The notes under the pieces were generated by a model. The model saw only the letters and a program-made list of their open reading frames with translations. It searched no databases and was not told the DNA's origin. From Acetobacterium malicum subsp. dehalogenans DSM 11527 (GTDB taxonomy: Bacteria; Bacillota; Clostridia; Eubacteriales; Eubacteriaceae): a DNA stretch of 64,000 nt. Each line of letters opens with the position of its first letter. Positions within the stretch are counted from its first letter, which is position 1. The position numbers were made by a program, and so were the translations under genes. The stretch covers positions 111,103-175,102 of the forward strand of contig NZ_AXAC01000005.1 in assembly GCF_000472665.1 (NCBI RefSeq). Direction: 5' to 3'. Below are positions 1 through 7,717 of this stretch, in pieces.

Positions 1-1
1 G

Positions 2-103
2 GTCAATGCAAAAATTGATACGATTCTTGAAACCCACGAGGTCCCCCCATTAGAAGCTTCAATCCTGGCTGAGATTGAAAAAATCGAAAAAAATTACCAG
101 TAA
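2..103 (+). CDS. MttB-family corrinoid methyltransferase, C-terminal end (partial)
   Basis: Only the last 33 codons lie in the window; the frame is open from base 2 and stops with TAA. The peptide contains ILETHEVPPLE followed by a short acidic helix (ILAEIEKIEKNY), which matches the usual end of the trimethylamine/glycine-betaine methyltransferase (MttB) superfamily, where an ILxxHEPxPL motif precedes the final helix. Members transfer a methyl group from quaternary or tertiary amines to a corrinoid protein, feeding C1 metabolism in acetogens. The adjacent sigma-54 activator fits an inducible methyltransferase system. Substrate and whether it is a pyrrolysine or non-pyrrolysine form cannot be told from the tail. 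Confidence 0.6.
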   Translation, partial: VNAKIDTILETHEVPPLEASILAEIEKIEKNYQ

Positions 104-131
104 TCCGTTGTTCAATCCCCTTTATCAATCA

Positions 132-173
132 GACAGGCAACCCGTTCTCAGGGTTGTCTCTATGATTTTTTTG
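132..173 (+). terminator. Rho-independent terminator of the methyltransferase gene
   Basis: A GGCAACCC / GGGTTGTC stem (one G-U pair) with a 7-base loop is followed after a few bases by a run of T. It lies 29 bases after the stop codon of the methyltransferase fragment. Confidence 0.7.
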
Positions 174-226
174 GAATTCATGTTATCATACTGTCTTAGT
201 CAGTAAACCCGAAACGGAGAATACCA

Positions 227-1681
227 GTGAAAGTAAAAAACGAGCACATTTTGGAAGCTTTTGGCGAAAATTCTTTCCCGATTCAGGATGTTGAGCGGAT
301 CGAAGATGTGTGCATTCATGTTGTTGATGCCAATGGAAAAATCGTCTGCTACTCCAAGGGCTGCGAAATTATCGAAAACATGAAGCATGAAGATGTTATC
401 GGTAAAAACATGTCTGATATTTATGATTATCTTGAAAACGAATCCATGGAATCTCTGGTTTTGAAAACCGGAAAAAAAGTTCAGGATGTCCATGTCAAAT
501 ATACATCACCTTCCGGAAAGGTTGCTGATGTCATCAGCAGTACTTACCCGGTTTTTTCAAAAACAGATCCCCATAAGGTTGAAGCAGCCATCTGTATTTA
601 CCGGGATATTTCCGACTATATTCATATGGCCAATACCATTAATAAACTACAGAACGATCTGAAATCCCAGCAACTGAAAAATAATGGTACCCAATTTACC
701 TTTAAAGATATTATCGGCACCAGTGCCCATATGGCTGAATGTGTTCGTCATGCGGAAATCGCTGCGCAAACCACCGCGCCGATCCTGATCGCCGGACCCA
801 CTGGTACTGGTAAAGAGGTTTTTGCCCAAAGCATTCACAATGCCAGTCCCCAGGCCAATAAACTTTTTGTGGCCATCAATTGTAGTGCAATCCCTGAAAA
901 CCTTCTGGAGAGCACCTTGTTCGGCACCGTCAAAGGTTCTTTTACCGGTGCGGTTGATTCCGTGGGGCTATTGGAAACCGCAGAGGGAGGCACCATTTTT
1001 CTCGATGAGATCAACTCCATGCACATGGGACTGCAATCCAAGCTGTTACGGGTACTGGAAACTGGCAAATATCGGAAGGTCGGCGGCCATAAAGAAATAA
1101 CAGCCAATATTCGCCTGCTCAGCGCCTTGAACCAGGATCCGCTAAAAGCCATTGAAGAAAAACGACTGCGCTCTGATTTATACTACCGGCTGGCCGTCTT
1201 CTCCATTCACTTACCACCATTAAAAGACCGTAAACAGGATATTCTGGATCTGGTACCGGCATTCCTTTCCACCGAAGGGTCGGCCATGGGAAAACAGCTG
1301 TTTAAGGTATCTGATGAAGCCCAGGAAATTCTGCTCTGCCATGACTGGCCAGGAAATATCCGGGAGTTAAAGCACGCTATTACTCACGCCATTTATATTG
1401 CTCAATATCAGGATACGATTCTGACGCCAGACTTACTACCGGCTTATTTGAGGAAAAATATTTCCGATAAAAAGATCTATGAAAAATACTTATCCGCCAG
1501 CATTGATGATAAAAATTTAAAAAACACCTTAAGTAAGATCGAGAAACAAATGATTATCGATGTTTTGCAGGCCAATGATCATAACATTTCGAAAAGCGCC
1601 AGAGACCTGGGTATATCACGGCAGAATTTGCAATATAAGATCCGACTGCACGGTATTAAAGATGCCGATGGTGAGCTATAA
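227..1681 (+). CDS. PAS-domain sigma-54-dependent transcriptional activator (Fis-type HTH)
   Basis: Enhancer-binding protein that should activate sigma-54 RNA polymerase after sensing a signal through its N-terminal PAS domain (about residues 20-130). The AAA+ domain (about 158-390) has Walker A GPTGTGKE at 190-197, the sigma-54-contacting loop as GSFTGA (237-242, variant of GAFTGA), Walker B FLDE at 258-261 and WPGNIREL. A Fis-type helix-turn-helix (SARDLGISRQNLQYKIR) ends the 484-residue protein. The TVKGSFTGA context resembles the RocR/PrdR branch. Start is GTG with CGGAGA upstream. In acetogens such regulators commonly sit beside methyltransferase genes, so control of the upstream MttB-type operon is likely but inferred; no -24/-12 promoter was found within the window. 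Confidence 0.9.
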   Translation: MKVKNEHILEAFGENSFPIQDVERIEDVCIHVVDANGKIVCYSKGCEIIENMKHEDVIGKNMSDIYDYLENESMESLVLKTGKKVQDVHVKYTSPSGKVADVISSTYPVFSKTDPHKVEAAICIYRDISDYIHMANTINKLQNDLKSQQLKNNGTQFTFKDIIGTSAHMAECVRHAEIAAQTTAPILIAGPTGTGKEVFAQSIHNASPQANKLFVAINCSAIPENLLESTLFGTVKGSFTGAVDSVGLLETAEGGTIFLDEINSMHMGLQSKLLRVLETGKYRKVGGHKEITANIRLLSALNQDPLKAIEEKRLRSDLYYRLAVFSIHLPPLKDRKQDILDLVPAFLSTEGSAMGKQLFKVSDEAQEILLCHDWPGNIRELKHAITHAIYIAQYQDTILTPDLLPAYLRKNISDKKIYEKYLSASIDDKNLKNTLSKIEKQMIIDVLQANDHNISKSARDLGISRQNLQYKIRLHGIKDADGEL

Positions 1682-1719
1682 AAAAGGGTTTCCGCCTAAA
1701 TTTGACGGAAACCTTTTTT
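1681..1719 (+). terminator. Rho-independent terminator of the sigma-54 activator gene
   Basis: GGTTTCCG / CGGAAACC stem with an 11-base loop, flanked by A-run and T-run (bidirectional in form). It begins at the stop codon and lies between convergent genes. Confidence 0.85.
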
Positions 1720-1768
1720 CTGCTTTGATATCCGCCTTCGGTAGCTTAATAAATATTTGATCTTAAAA

Positions 1769-2692
1769 TCAGTTCTTCAGGTTTTTTCCAATAAACTGAC
1801 AAACCTCTTCCAGGGCCTCAGTAGCCTCCGGGAACATCGGTGCCAGCAAGGGAAAACAATGAAACATCCCCTTCCATACCTTCAATTGCACATCAACCCC
1901 GGCTTCTTTCGCTTTTTCGCCAAAACGGGTTGAATCATCCCTTAAGGTTTCGTTATCGCCAACCTGAATAATCGTTGGCGGCAAACCGCTCAGATCTCCG
2001 AACAATGGTGAGGCATAGGGGTGCCGCGGATCTCCGCTGCCAACATAGTAACCCAGATAGGTTTCATTTGCGCCTCTGGGCGTACAGGGATCAGCCTTTG
2101 CCCTTGTTTTATGGGACTCTCCTGAAATCGTCATATCGGTACATGGTGAAAATACGGCACAGACCCCTGGTAGCGGGATGCCCTCATCCTTGCATTTTAG
2201 CAGGGTGGCCAATGCAATGCCGCCACCAGCTGAATCTCCGGCAAAAGCGATATTTTCTGGTTGATACCCTTGTTTAAGCAGCCAGCTGTAGACTGCTGCT
2301 GAATCATCAACTGCTGCCGGGGCCGAATGTTCCGGGGCCAGCCGATAGTCAAAGACCAGGGCTTTAATACCCAGATGTTTAACAAAATTCCCGACAATAT
2401 TTCGGTGCGATCTGGCATTGCCCATGACAAAACCGCCGCCATGAAAGTACAAGACGACTTTTTCTTTGGGAGCCTCTTCACTTTCAACCCATTCCGCATA
2501 AAAATCCGGATAGTCACTGGGTTCAAAATCGATGCCCGGAATTGGTTTAAAAAAAAGCTCGGCGGTTTTATCACAGTCTTGTCGCAGCTTTGCGATTGAG
2601 GTGTCTTTATCAATCATTTCCGGGCGCAATTGCCCTTTAAAGAGATGACGATATTTCATCGTGTAGTGCATCATTTTTGCTTTTGTACTCAT
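1769..2692 (-). CDS. alpha/beta hydrolase, hormone-sensitive-lipase-like esterase
   Basis: Cytoplasmic carboxylesterase of the HSL (bacterial family IV) type, 307 residues. The oxyanion-hole motif HGGG lies near residue 84, and the nucleophile elbow GDSAGG has its serine near 154; an Asp-containing GDNETLRDD segment and the His in GMFHCFP complete a likely triad. Substrate is unknown. The ATG at 2692 is preferred over an upstream TTG at 2722, because the latter lies inside the preceding TetR gene and lacks a ribosome site, whereas GAGGAA precedes the ATG. The gene starts 7 bases after the TetR stop, so the two form an operon and the esterase is probably controlled by that regulator. Confidence 0.88.
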   Translation of the reverse strand: MSTKAKMMHYTMKYRHLFKGQLRPEMIDKDTSIAKLRQDCDKTAELFFKPIPGIDFEPSDYPDFYAEWVESEEAPKEKVVLYFHGGGFVMGNARSHRNIVGNFVKHLGIKALVFDYRLAPEHSAPAAVDDSAAVYSWLLKQGYQPENIAFAGDSAGGGIALATLLKCKDEGIPLPGVCAVFSPCTDMTISGESHKTRAKADPCTPRGANETYLGYYVGSGDPRHPYASPLFGDLSGLPPTIIQVGDNETLRDDSTRFGEKAKEAGVDVQLKVWKGMFHCFPLLAPMFPEATEALEEVCQFIGKNLKN

Positions 2693-2699
2693 GCTAACT

Positions 2700-3320
2700 T
2701 TATTCCTCGCTTTCTCTTTCAATCAAAAACATCGATGCAATCACCCGATAATCCAGTTCTACGTCCCGATTATTATTGGTTGAATAGTATATTGCCAGAC
2801 CATTGATACTGGTCCAGAATAAAATGGACAGCATTTTGGGATCACCTCCTACAATGGTTCCTTCTTTTTGTCCCGCTGCCATTATTGCCTCAATAACCTG
2901 ATAGGGGATATTCCTTTTTTCTTGAATAAGATCCTGAGCATCGATCGGGATTGCTGTTGAATTGATTGCCTGGGTAATCAAACGACAGGTATCCAAAAAT
3001 GTCTGGCTGTTTTCAATGGTATCCACCAATCGTTCTAAAGCAAAGCGGATTTTTTCACCTGGACCGGTCTCCATATCTCGTACCGAATAGGATGCTGCAA
3101 TGGTCTTGTCCAGTGCCTCATTGATGAGGTCGACAAAAATTTCATCTTTTGATGAGTAATAATGATATAACAGTCCCTGGGCGATTCCAGCTTGGACCGC
3201 GATATCCTGGATTCGGGTGGCGAATAGGCCCTGTTTAACAAATTGTAACAGGGCTGCATTGCGAATCTTTTCTTTACGAGATTCCCTCATTCTATCGTTT
3301 TGTTCCTTTGATCGAGCCAT
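2700..3320 (-). CDS. TetR/AcrR family transcriptional regulator
   Basis: 206-residue repressor with an N-terminal TetR helix-turn-helix: IRNAALLQFVKQG, then TRIQDIAVQAGIAQGLLYHYYSSKDEI, the classic recognition-helix and YxYF/KxE signature. The remainder is an all-helical ligand and dimerization domain. The chosen ATG at 3320 follows GGGAGG; a longer frame upstream would translate the palindromic operator and is rejected. The promoter (TTGACA, 17 bases, TATATT) lies at 3355-3383 and overlaps a perfect 42-bp palindrome, so autoregulation and control of the downstream esterase gene are expected. Ligand unknown. Confidence 0.92.
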   Translation of the reverse strand: MARSKEQNDRMRESRKEKIRNAALLQFVKQGLFATRIQDIAVQAGIAQGLLYHYYSSKDEIFVDLINEALDKTIAASYSVRDMETGPGEKIRFALERLVDTIENSQTFLDTCRLITQAINSTAIPIDAQDLIQEKRNIPYQVIEAIMAAGQKEGTIVGGDPKMLSILFWTSINGLAIYYSTNNNRDVELDYRVIASMFLIERESEE

Positions 3321-3327
3321 GATCCCT

Positions 3328-3369
3328 CCCGGATGATATATTGAATATATATTCAATATATCATCCGGG
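3328..3369. promoter_or_regulatory. 42-bp perfect palindrome, candidate TetR operator
   Basis: Two exact 21-base arms with no spacer, centred between 3348 and 3349 on an AT-rich core (TTGAATATATATTCAA) and ending in CCCGG/CCGGG. It covers the -10 region of the TetR gene promoter and touches its ribosome binding site. A TetR dimer or pair of dimers bound here would block transcription. In RNA it could also fold into a hairpin that hides the ribosome site. Confidence 0.8.
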
Positions 3370-3383
3370 TTATCTCTTGTCAA
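3355..3383 (-). promoter_or_regulatory. Promoter of the TetR-esterase operon
   Basis: TTGACA (3378-3383) and TATATT (3355-3360) on the minus strand with 17-base spacing. The -10 is inside the palindromic operator. Confidence 0.7.
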
Positions 3384-3615
3384 GTCTCAATTTCTATTTT
3401 ATATACACGCACTGCGGCGCTGCCTGGAAATTTCTTAGGTAATACGTCCTAATTTCAGGTTTTTCTTAAGGAACCGTTTATTTACCATTTTATGTGGTAT
3501 GATTAAAACAGTGCATATCGAACTACCTTTATTCTCAAACACATTAAGAACATTTAATTGAATCGTTTGTCTTGTAAAGAACTTGTTCTTGTCACGTGAA
3601 AGGAGTGCAAACTCT

Positions 3616-4692
3616 ATGAAAGAAAAAGCTTTACTCTACTGTGAAGGTCAATTTGGTGAATCCGATGGAAAGACTGCCAATGGTTTAATCCGACGTTCCC
3701 AAAAATACCATATCACATGTGTAATAGACAGCACCAAGACAGGCCTGGATGCCGGAAAAATATTGGAAGGGGTTGACAATGGTATCCCCATCTATCGTGA
3801 TTTATCCGAAGCCATGGATCAATTAAGCGAGGTTCCCAAATATTTTATTTATGGTATCGCCCCAAAGGAAGCCATCCTATCTACCAAAGAACGACGAATT
3901 TTTCTCAAGGCGATGTCTTTGGGGATGGATATCGTCAATGGTCTTCATGAATTTATTTCTGAAGATTCTGAATTTAAACAACAGGCCAAGCGCTATCGGG
4001 TTAAGTTATATGATATCCGAAAGCCACTTGCCAATCGCTACCTTCATCTTTTTACTGGTGATATTTTAAATGTAAAGACCCCCAAAATCGCCATCCTCGG
4101 GACCGATTGTGCCGTAGGCAAACGAACTACCGCGATGCTGCTGATTGCCGCTTTAAAAGAACGAGGACTTCGGGCCAGCTTTATCGGTACTGGTCAGACC
4201 TCATTAATTCAGGGAGAAAAATACGGGATTGCCCTGGATGCCATTCCCTCTGAATTTATGACTGGCGAATTGGAAAATGCCGTTGTCGAAGCCAATATTC
4301 ACGAAAAACCGGACGTGATTATACTGGAAGGACAAGGCGCCCTCAGCCATCCGGCTTTTATCAGCTCCTGCGCCATTATCCGCGGCGGAAAGCCGGATGG
4401 TATCATTGTTCAACATCCTCCCAAACGAGTAAACCGGGTCGATTTCGATTATCTGCCAATGCCCACCCTCTCCAGCGAAATTGAACTCATCGAACGCTTC
4501 TCAGAATCCAAGGTTATTGCGATCACAATCAATCATGATGATATGAATGAAAATGAAGTGGCCGATACCATTAAGGCTTATGAGCAAAACTATCAGCTAC
4601 CCACCACGGACACCCTGTTCCATGGCTGTAACAAGCTGATCAAGGCTGTTTTAGAGGCCTTTCCTGAATTACAAGAAAAAACTACCCACTAA
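3616..4692 (+). CDS. DUF1611 family P-loop protein (DgcN-like)
   Basis: 358 residues with the two-part DUF1611 architecture: an N-terminal Rossmann-like half and a C-terminal P-loop half. The nucleotide-binding motif GTDCAVGKRTTA sits near residues 162-173, and the family motif LEGQGALSHPAF follows. Related proteins (DgcN) have been described as D-glutamate N-acetyltransferases acting with the epimerase-like partner DgcA; no such partner is adjacent here, so the reaction is uncertain. Start chosen at the ATG with AGGAG ten bases upstream. It stands alone between its own promoter region and a strong terminator. Confidence 0.8.
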   Translation: MKEKALLYCEGQFGESDGKTANGLIRRSQKYHITCVIDSTKTGLDAGKILEGVDNGIPIYRDLSEAMDQLSEVPKYFIYGIAPKEAILSTKERRIFLKAMSLGMDIVNGLHEFISEDSEFKQQAKRYRVKLYDIRKPLANRYLHLFTGDILNVKTPKIAILGTDCAVGKRTTAMLLIAALKERGLRASFIGTGQTSLIQGEKYGIALDAIPSEFMTGELENAVVEANIHEKPDVIILEGQGALSHPAFISSCAIIRGGKPDGIIVQHPPKRVNRVDFDYLPMPTLSSEIELIERFSESKVIAITINHDDMNENEVADTIKAYEQNYQLPTTDTLFHGCNKLIKAVLEAFPELQEKTTH

Positions 4693-4693
4693 A

Positions 4694-4726
4694 AAAAGCC
4701 CATGCGATTTTTCGCATGGGCTTTTC
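4694..4726. terminator. Bidirectional terminator between convergent genes
   Basis: AAGCCCATGCG / CGCATGGGCTT stem with flanking A- and T-runs, directly after the DUF1611 stop and just beyond the convergent flavin reductase gene stop. Confidence 0.85.
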
Positions 4727-4731
4727 TGTTA

Positions 4732-5469
4732 TTATCGGGTGGCGTGGTAATAAGCGTAGGTCATCGGTTCCTCTTTGCTGAAACCATCACCGTCAACAAC
4801 CTTGCCAATGAACATATAGTGGGTTCCCAAATCGATGGTCTGCTCCACTTCACATTCAACAAAACACAGGGTTTCCAGTAAGCCGGGACAGCCGGTTTTG
4901 CCAGTAATGTAGCTGAGCGTTTTAAATTTATCTACATCTCTGCCGCTCTGGTAGCCAAAATGCTTGATCAGATCATGATTATCTTTACCCAGAATGGAGA
5001 CCCCAAAGACGCCGGATTCTCGAACATATTCGGATGTCAAGGTCCCTTTTCCGAGGCACACGCTAGCTTTTAAAGGGGTGCTGGTGACCTGAATAAAGGT
5101 ATTCGATACCATTCCATTCAGCTTTTCATCTTTGATCGACGAGATAATATATAAGCCATAGCTGACATTAAACAATAAAGTCTGTAAGGCCTCTCTTTTT
5201 TTATCGGTTAAACCATCCTCAACTTCTTCAACCAAAACAAATTTTTCTGGTCCCACACCGCAAACCGGGCAAACATCGGGAGGGGTTTCACCCACATGGA
5301 TATAGTTACAAACGGTACAGCGCCATTTTTTTTCTTTAACAGTTTCAATGACTTCTGACTCTTCGATTAAAACAAACTTATCTGGTCCCACTCCGCAAAT
5401 CGGGCATTTGTCTGGAGGAGTATCACCTTCATGTACATAATTGCATACTGTGCAGCGCCATTTTTTCAT
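4732..5469 (-). CDS. Tandem rubredoxin - flavin reductase fusion (high-molecular-weight rubredoxin type)
   Basis: Redox protein of 245 residues. Two nearly identical short rubredoxin modules (about residues 1-36 and 47-83) each carry a WRCTVCNY knuckle and a CPxCGVGPxxF knuckle, i.e. four Cys for one iron. The rest (about 95-245) is a flavin-reductase-like FMN-binding domain (flavoredoxin). The Moorella protein Hrb joins one rubredoxin to this flavin domain and accepts electrons from NADH for peroxide or oxygen reduction; a similar oxidative-stress or electron-shuttle role is inferred. Start at the ATG giving MKKWRC, preceded by AAAGTGGTGA; the frame extends 20 codons upstream without support. 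The doubled rubredoxin is unusual. Confidence 0.85.
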   Translation of the reverse strand: MKKWRCTVCNYVHEGDTPPDKCPICGVGPDKFVLIEESEVIETVKEKKWRCTVCNYIHVGETPPDVCPVCGVGPEKFVLVEEVEDGLTDKKREALQTLLFNVSYGLYIISSIKDEKLNGMVSNTFIQVTSTPLKASVCLGKGTLTSEYVRESGVFGVSILGKDNHDLIKHFGYQSGRDVDKFKTLSYITGKTGCPGLLETLCFVECEVEQTIDLGTHYMFIGKVVDGDGFSKEEPMTYAYYHATR

Positions 5470-5626
5470 TTTGTTCACCACTTTCTTAGAATTACTGTCT
5501 ACTTTGTAATTATTATAATTTAAAAGCAAATTGAAGTACAGGAATAAATTGATGTTCTGATTGTCATTATAACCCTTTTTCGATGAGATTCATATAAAAA
5601 ATGTTTTTTTTTGTAAAAAAAGGGGG

Positions 5627-5675
5627 TATATCAGGTTATAATTATTTATCGCACACATAATTATAACCTGATATA
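5627..5675. promoter_or_regulatory. 19-bp perfect inverted repeat upstream of ade
   Basis: Arms 5627-5645 and 5657-5675 are exact reverse complements around an 11-base spacer. The repeat ends 28 bases before the adenine deaminase ATG. No T-run follows on the plus strand, so it is not a plus-strand terminator. It could be an operator or a 5'-UTR structure for ade. On the minus strand it is followed by CCCCC and a T-run, so a terminator of antisense transcription is also possible. Confidence 0.6.
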
Positions 5676-5703
5676 AAATCACTAACTGTAGATAGGATGA
5701 AAC

Positions 5704-7419
5704 ATGAGAAAATATAAAGAAGACCTCAAAAAAAATATTGCCGTAGCCAACGGTTTTGAAAAAGCCGATCTGGTTTTTAAAAATGCCAGGATTCTCAACG
5801 TATTTTCCGAAGAAATCTGTTTTGGCGATCTGGCTGTTGCCAATGGCACCATAGTGGGAATGGGATCATACGAAGGTATCACTGAAATCGATCTGGCTGG
5901 AAAATATCTGGTACCCGGATTCATTGATGCCCATATGCATATTGAATCCACCATGGTTACGCCTTTTGAGCTGGCCCGGGCGATTGTCCCCACCGGTACA
6001 ACGACGATTATTGCCGATCCCCATGAGATTGTGAATGTCGCCGGAAAAACCGGACTGGACTATCTGCTAAACGCCACTGAGCAGATCCCCTTAAACGTTT
6101 TTGTAATGTTACCTTCTTCGGTACCAGCCACCCCCTTTGAAACAAACGGTGCCGGTCCTTTTTTAGCTGCCGATATGCAGACCTATCTCGATCATCCCCG
6201 AATCCTGGGACTGGGGGAAGTGATGTGTTTTCCCGACGTTCTGGCCGGTGGTCCGGTGATTCTTGATAAGCTGACACTATGCCGGCACAAGCTTGCTGAT
6301 GGCCATGCTCCGGGGCTGGCAGGTAAACCACTCCAGGCTTACGCCTGCGCCGGAATCATCAGTGAACACGAATCCACCACCTGGCCCGAAGCCCTCGAAA
6401 AACTGCGGGCTGGTTTCTACATTCTGATTCGGGAAGGTTCTGCCGCCAAAAACCTGCATGCCATCATCAGCGGCCTATTAACAACAGCGTTACCGACCGA
6501 CCGGTTCCTCTTTTGTACCGACGACAAACATTTAGAAGACATCCATCAGGACGGACATATCCGCTGGAATATCAAACAGGCTATTGATCTGGGGTTGTGT
6601 CCAATCAAGGCAATCAAGATGGCCACGCTTAATACCGCCCAAGCTTATGGGCTAAAAAAACTGGGCGCCATCGCTCCCGGCTACCAGGCCGATCTGGTGA
6701 TCGTGTCCGATCTGAACACCCTAGCTGTGGAGCAAGTTTATCAGCATGGCCGCCCGGTGAACGACAGCATCTGGGAACATCAACCCCATTATGAGATTGA
6801 TTCCCAGCTGCTTAATTCGGTCCATATCCAGACCCTCACCTCAGAAAAACTGCGGCTCCTGATTAATCCCAAAAATCATGTTATCGAAATTATCAAAGAT
6901 CAGATTGAGACTCATCATCTCCAGGAATCCCTACCCGGGAAAAACGGCTTTTTTATTCCCAATGAAAACTATGCCAAGCTGTGCGTTATTGAACGCCATC
7001 GCCATTCCGGTCATGTCGGCGTCGCAGCCATCAAGGGCTTTGGAATCCAGAGCGGTGCCATTGCCACCACCGTTGCCCATGACTCCCACAATATTATTGT
7101 CGTTGGCGATAACGATCAGGATATCCTGCTGGCGGTCAATCATCTCGCTGAAATTGGCGGCGGCTATGTGGTGGTCGGCAATCATCAAATAATCGGAGCC
7201 GTGCCCCTGTCTCTGGCTGGTCTGATCAGTCTTGAGCCCGGGGCCGAGGTTCAGAAAAAGGTCGCTTCGCTTATTTCAAGTGCCCACGGATTAGGGGTCG
7301 CCCCGGGCGTTGATCCCTTTATCACCCTTTCCTTTATGGCCCTGCCAGTGATTCCTTCCTTGCGCCTGACCGATCTGGGGCTTTTTGATGTCGATGCTTT
7401 TCAATTGATTAACGACTGA
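5704..7419 (+). CDS. ade: Adenine deaminase
   Basis: Converts adenine to hypoxanthine and ammonia in purine salvage or catabolism. 571 residues, the usual length of bacterial adenine deaminases. Amidohydrolase metal ligands are visible in DAHMHIESTM (about residue 77-86) and in DPHEIVNV, with GLGEVM downstream; the C-terminal half has the GGG(Y)VVV and ALPVIPSLRLTDLGL segments typical of the family. ATG start with TAGGATG upstream. It is a single-gene unit preceded by a long inverted repeat and followed by a terminator that has been separated from it by a small repeat element. No purine riboswitch was recognised upstream. Confidence 0.95.
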   Translation: MRKYKEDLKKNIAVANGFEKADLVFKNARILNVFSEEICFGDLAVANGTIVGMGSYEGITEIDLAGKYLVPGFIDAHMHIESTMVTPFELARAIVPTGTTTIIADPHEIVNVAGKTGLDYLLNATEQIPLNVFVMLPSSVPATPFETNGAGPFLAADMQTYLDHPRILGLGEVMCFPDVLAGGPVILDKLTLCRHKLADGHAPGLAGKPLQAYACAGIISEHESTTWPEALEKLRAGFYILIREGSAAKNLHAIISGLLTTALPTDRFLFCTDDKHLEDIHQDGHIRWNIKQAIDLGLCPIKAIKMATLNTAQAYGLKKLGAIAPGYQADLVIVSDLNTLAVEQVYQHGRPVNDSIWEHQPHYEIDSQLLNSVHIQTLTSEKLRLLINPKNHVIEIIKDQIETHHLQESLPGKNGFFIPNENYAKLCVIERHRHSGHVGVAAIKGFGIQSGAIATTVAHDSHNIIVVGDNDQDILLAVNHLAEIGGGYVVVGNHQIIGAVPLSLAGLISLEPGAEVQKKVASLISSAHGLGVAPGVDPFITLSFMALPVIPSLRLTDLGLFDVDAFQLIND

Positions 7420-7424
7420 GCAAT

Positions 7425-7450
7425 CAAAAAAGACAGCCATAAGCTGTCTT
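7425..7450 (-). terminator. Terminator hairpin (metH side), left copy
   Basis: AAGACAGC / GCTGTCTT stem with CATAA loop. Read on the minus strand it is followed by a T-run, so it would stop metH transcripts that cross the repeat element. A near copy of the hairpin lies at 7690-7706. Confidence 0.6.
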
Positions 7451-7456
7451 AGCAGA

Positions 7457-7681
7457 CTGTCAAAAAAAGATAACCCAGTACCGACAATTGTTATATCATA
7501 TTGTACGTATCGGAGCGGACACGGCATCGCCTGTCCGATTCTTCGCGAAAGCAACGAGCCAATCACAAGCTTGCTTGTAGTTGGCGACTGCTCGCGACTC
7601 ATGCGAAAGGAGCAAAGCGGATTTCGCATAGCGCGGCGAACAACAGATTAACAATTGGTCGGTACGGTAGTTTATTGACAA
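7457..7681. mobile_element. MITE-like element with imperfect terminal inverted repeats
   Basis: About 225 bases with imperfect ends of roughly 35 bases in inverted orientation: the left end runs through GTACCGACAATTGTTA and the right end through TAACAATTGGTCGGTAC, which are complementary except for one inserted base. It has no credible ORF. Its interior (7541-7621) holds, in reverse orientation, one copy of a palindromic repeat also found at 25956-26200 and 40320-40398. The element lies between two copies of the same terminator hairpin. Mobilization by a transposase elsewhere is inferred. Confidence 0.6.
7541..7621 (-). repeat. Dispersed palindromic repeat, copy 1
   Basis: Reverse-complement copy of the family core (CAGTCGCCAACT-CAAGC--GCTTG-GATTGGCTCGTTGC). 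The centre forms a stem with one or two mismatches. It is embedded in the MITE-like element. Confidence 0.75.
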
Positions 7682-7687
7682 CCTCAA

Positions 7688-7714
7688 ATGACAGCTATAA
7701 GCTGTCTTTTTTTC
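7688..7714 (+). terminator. Terminator hairpin (ade side), right copy
   Basis: GACAGC / GCTGTC stem with TATAA loop followed by seven T. It would end ade transcripts after they cross the repeat element. Confidence 0.7.
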
Positions 7715-7717
7715 ACT

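Noticed and set aside
3321..3383. 21-codon N-terminal extension of the TetR protein
   Set aside because: It translates the operator palindrome and has no ribosome site, whereas the internal ATG has GGGAGG.
5530..5703. Purine riboswitch upstream of ade
   Set aside because: The conserved aptamer core was not found; only the inverted repeat is present.
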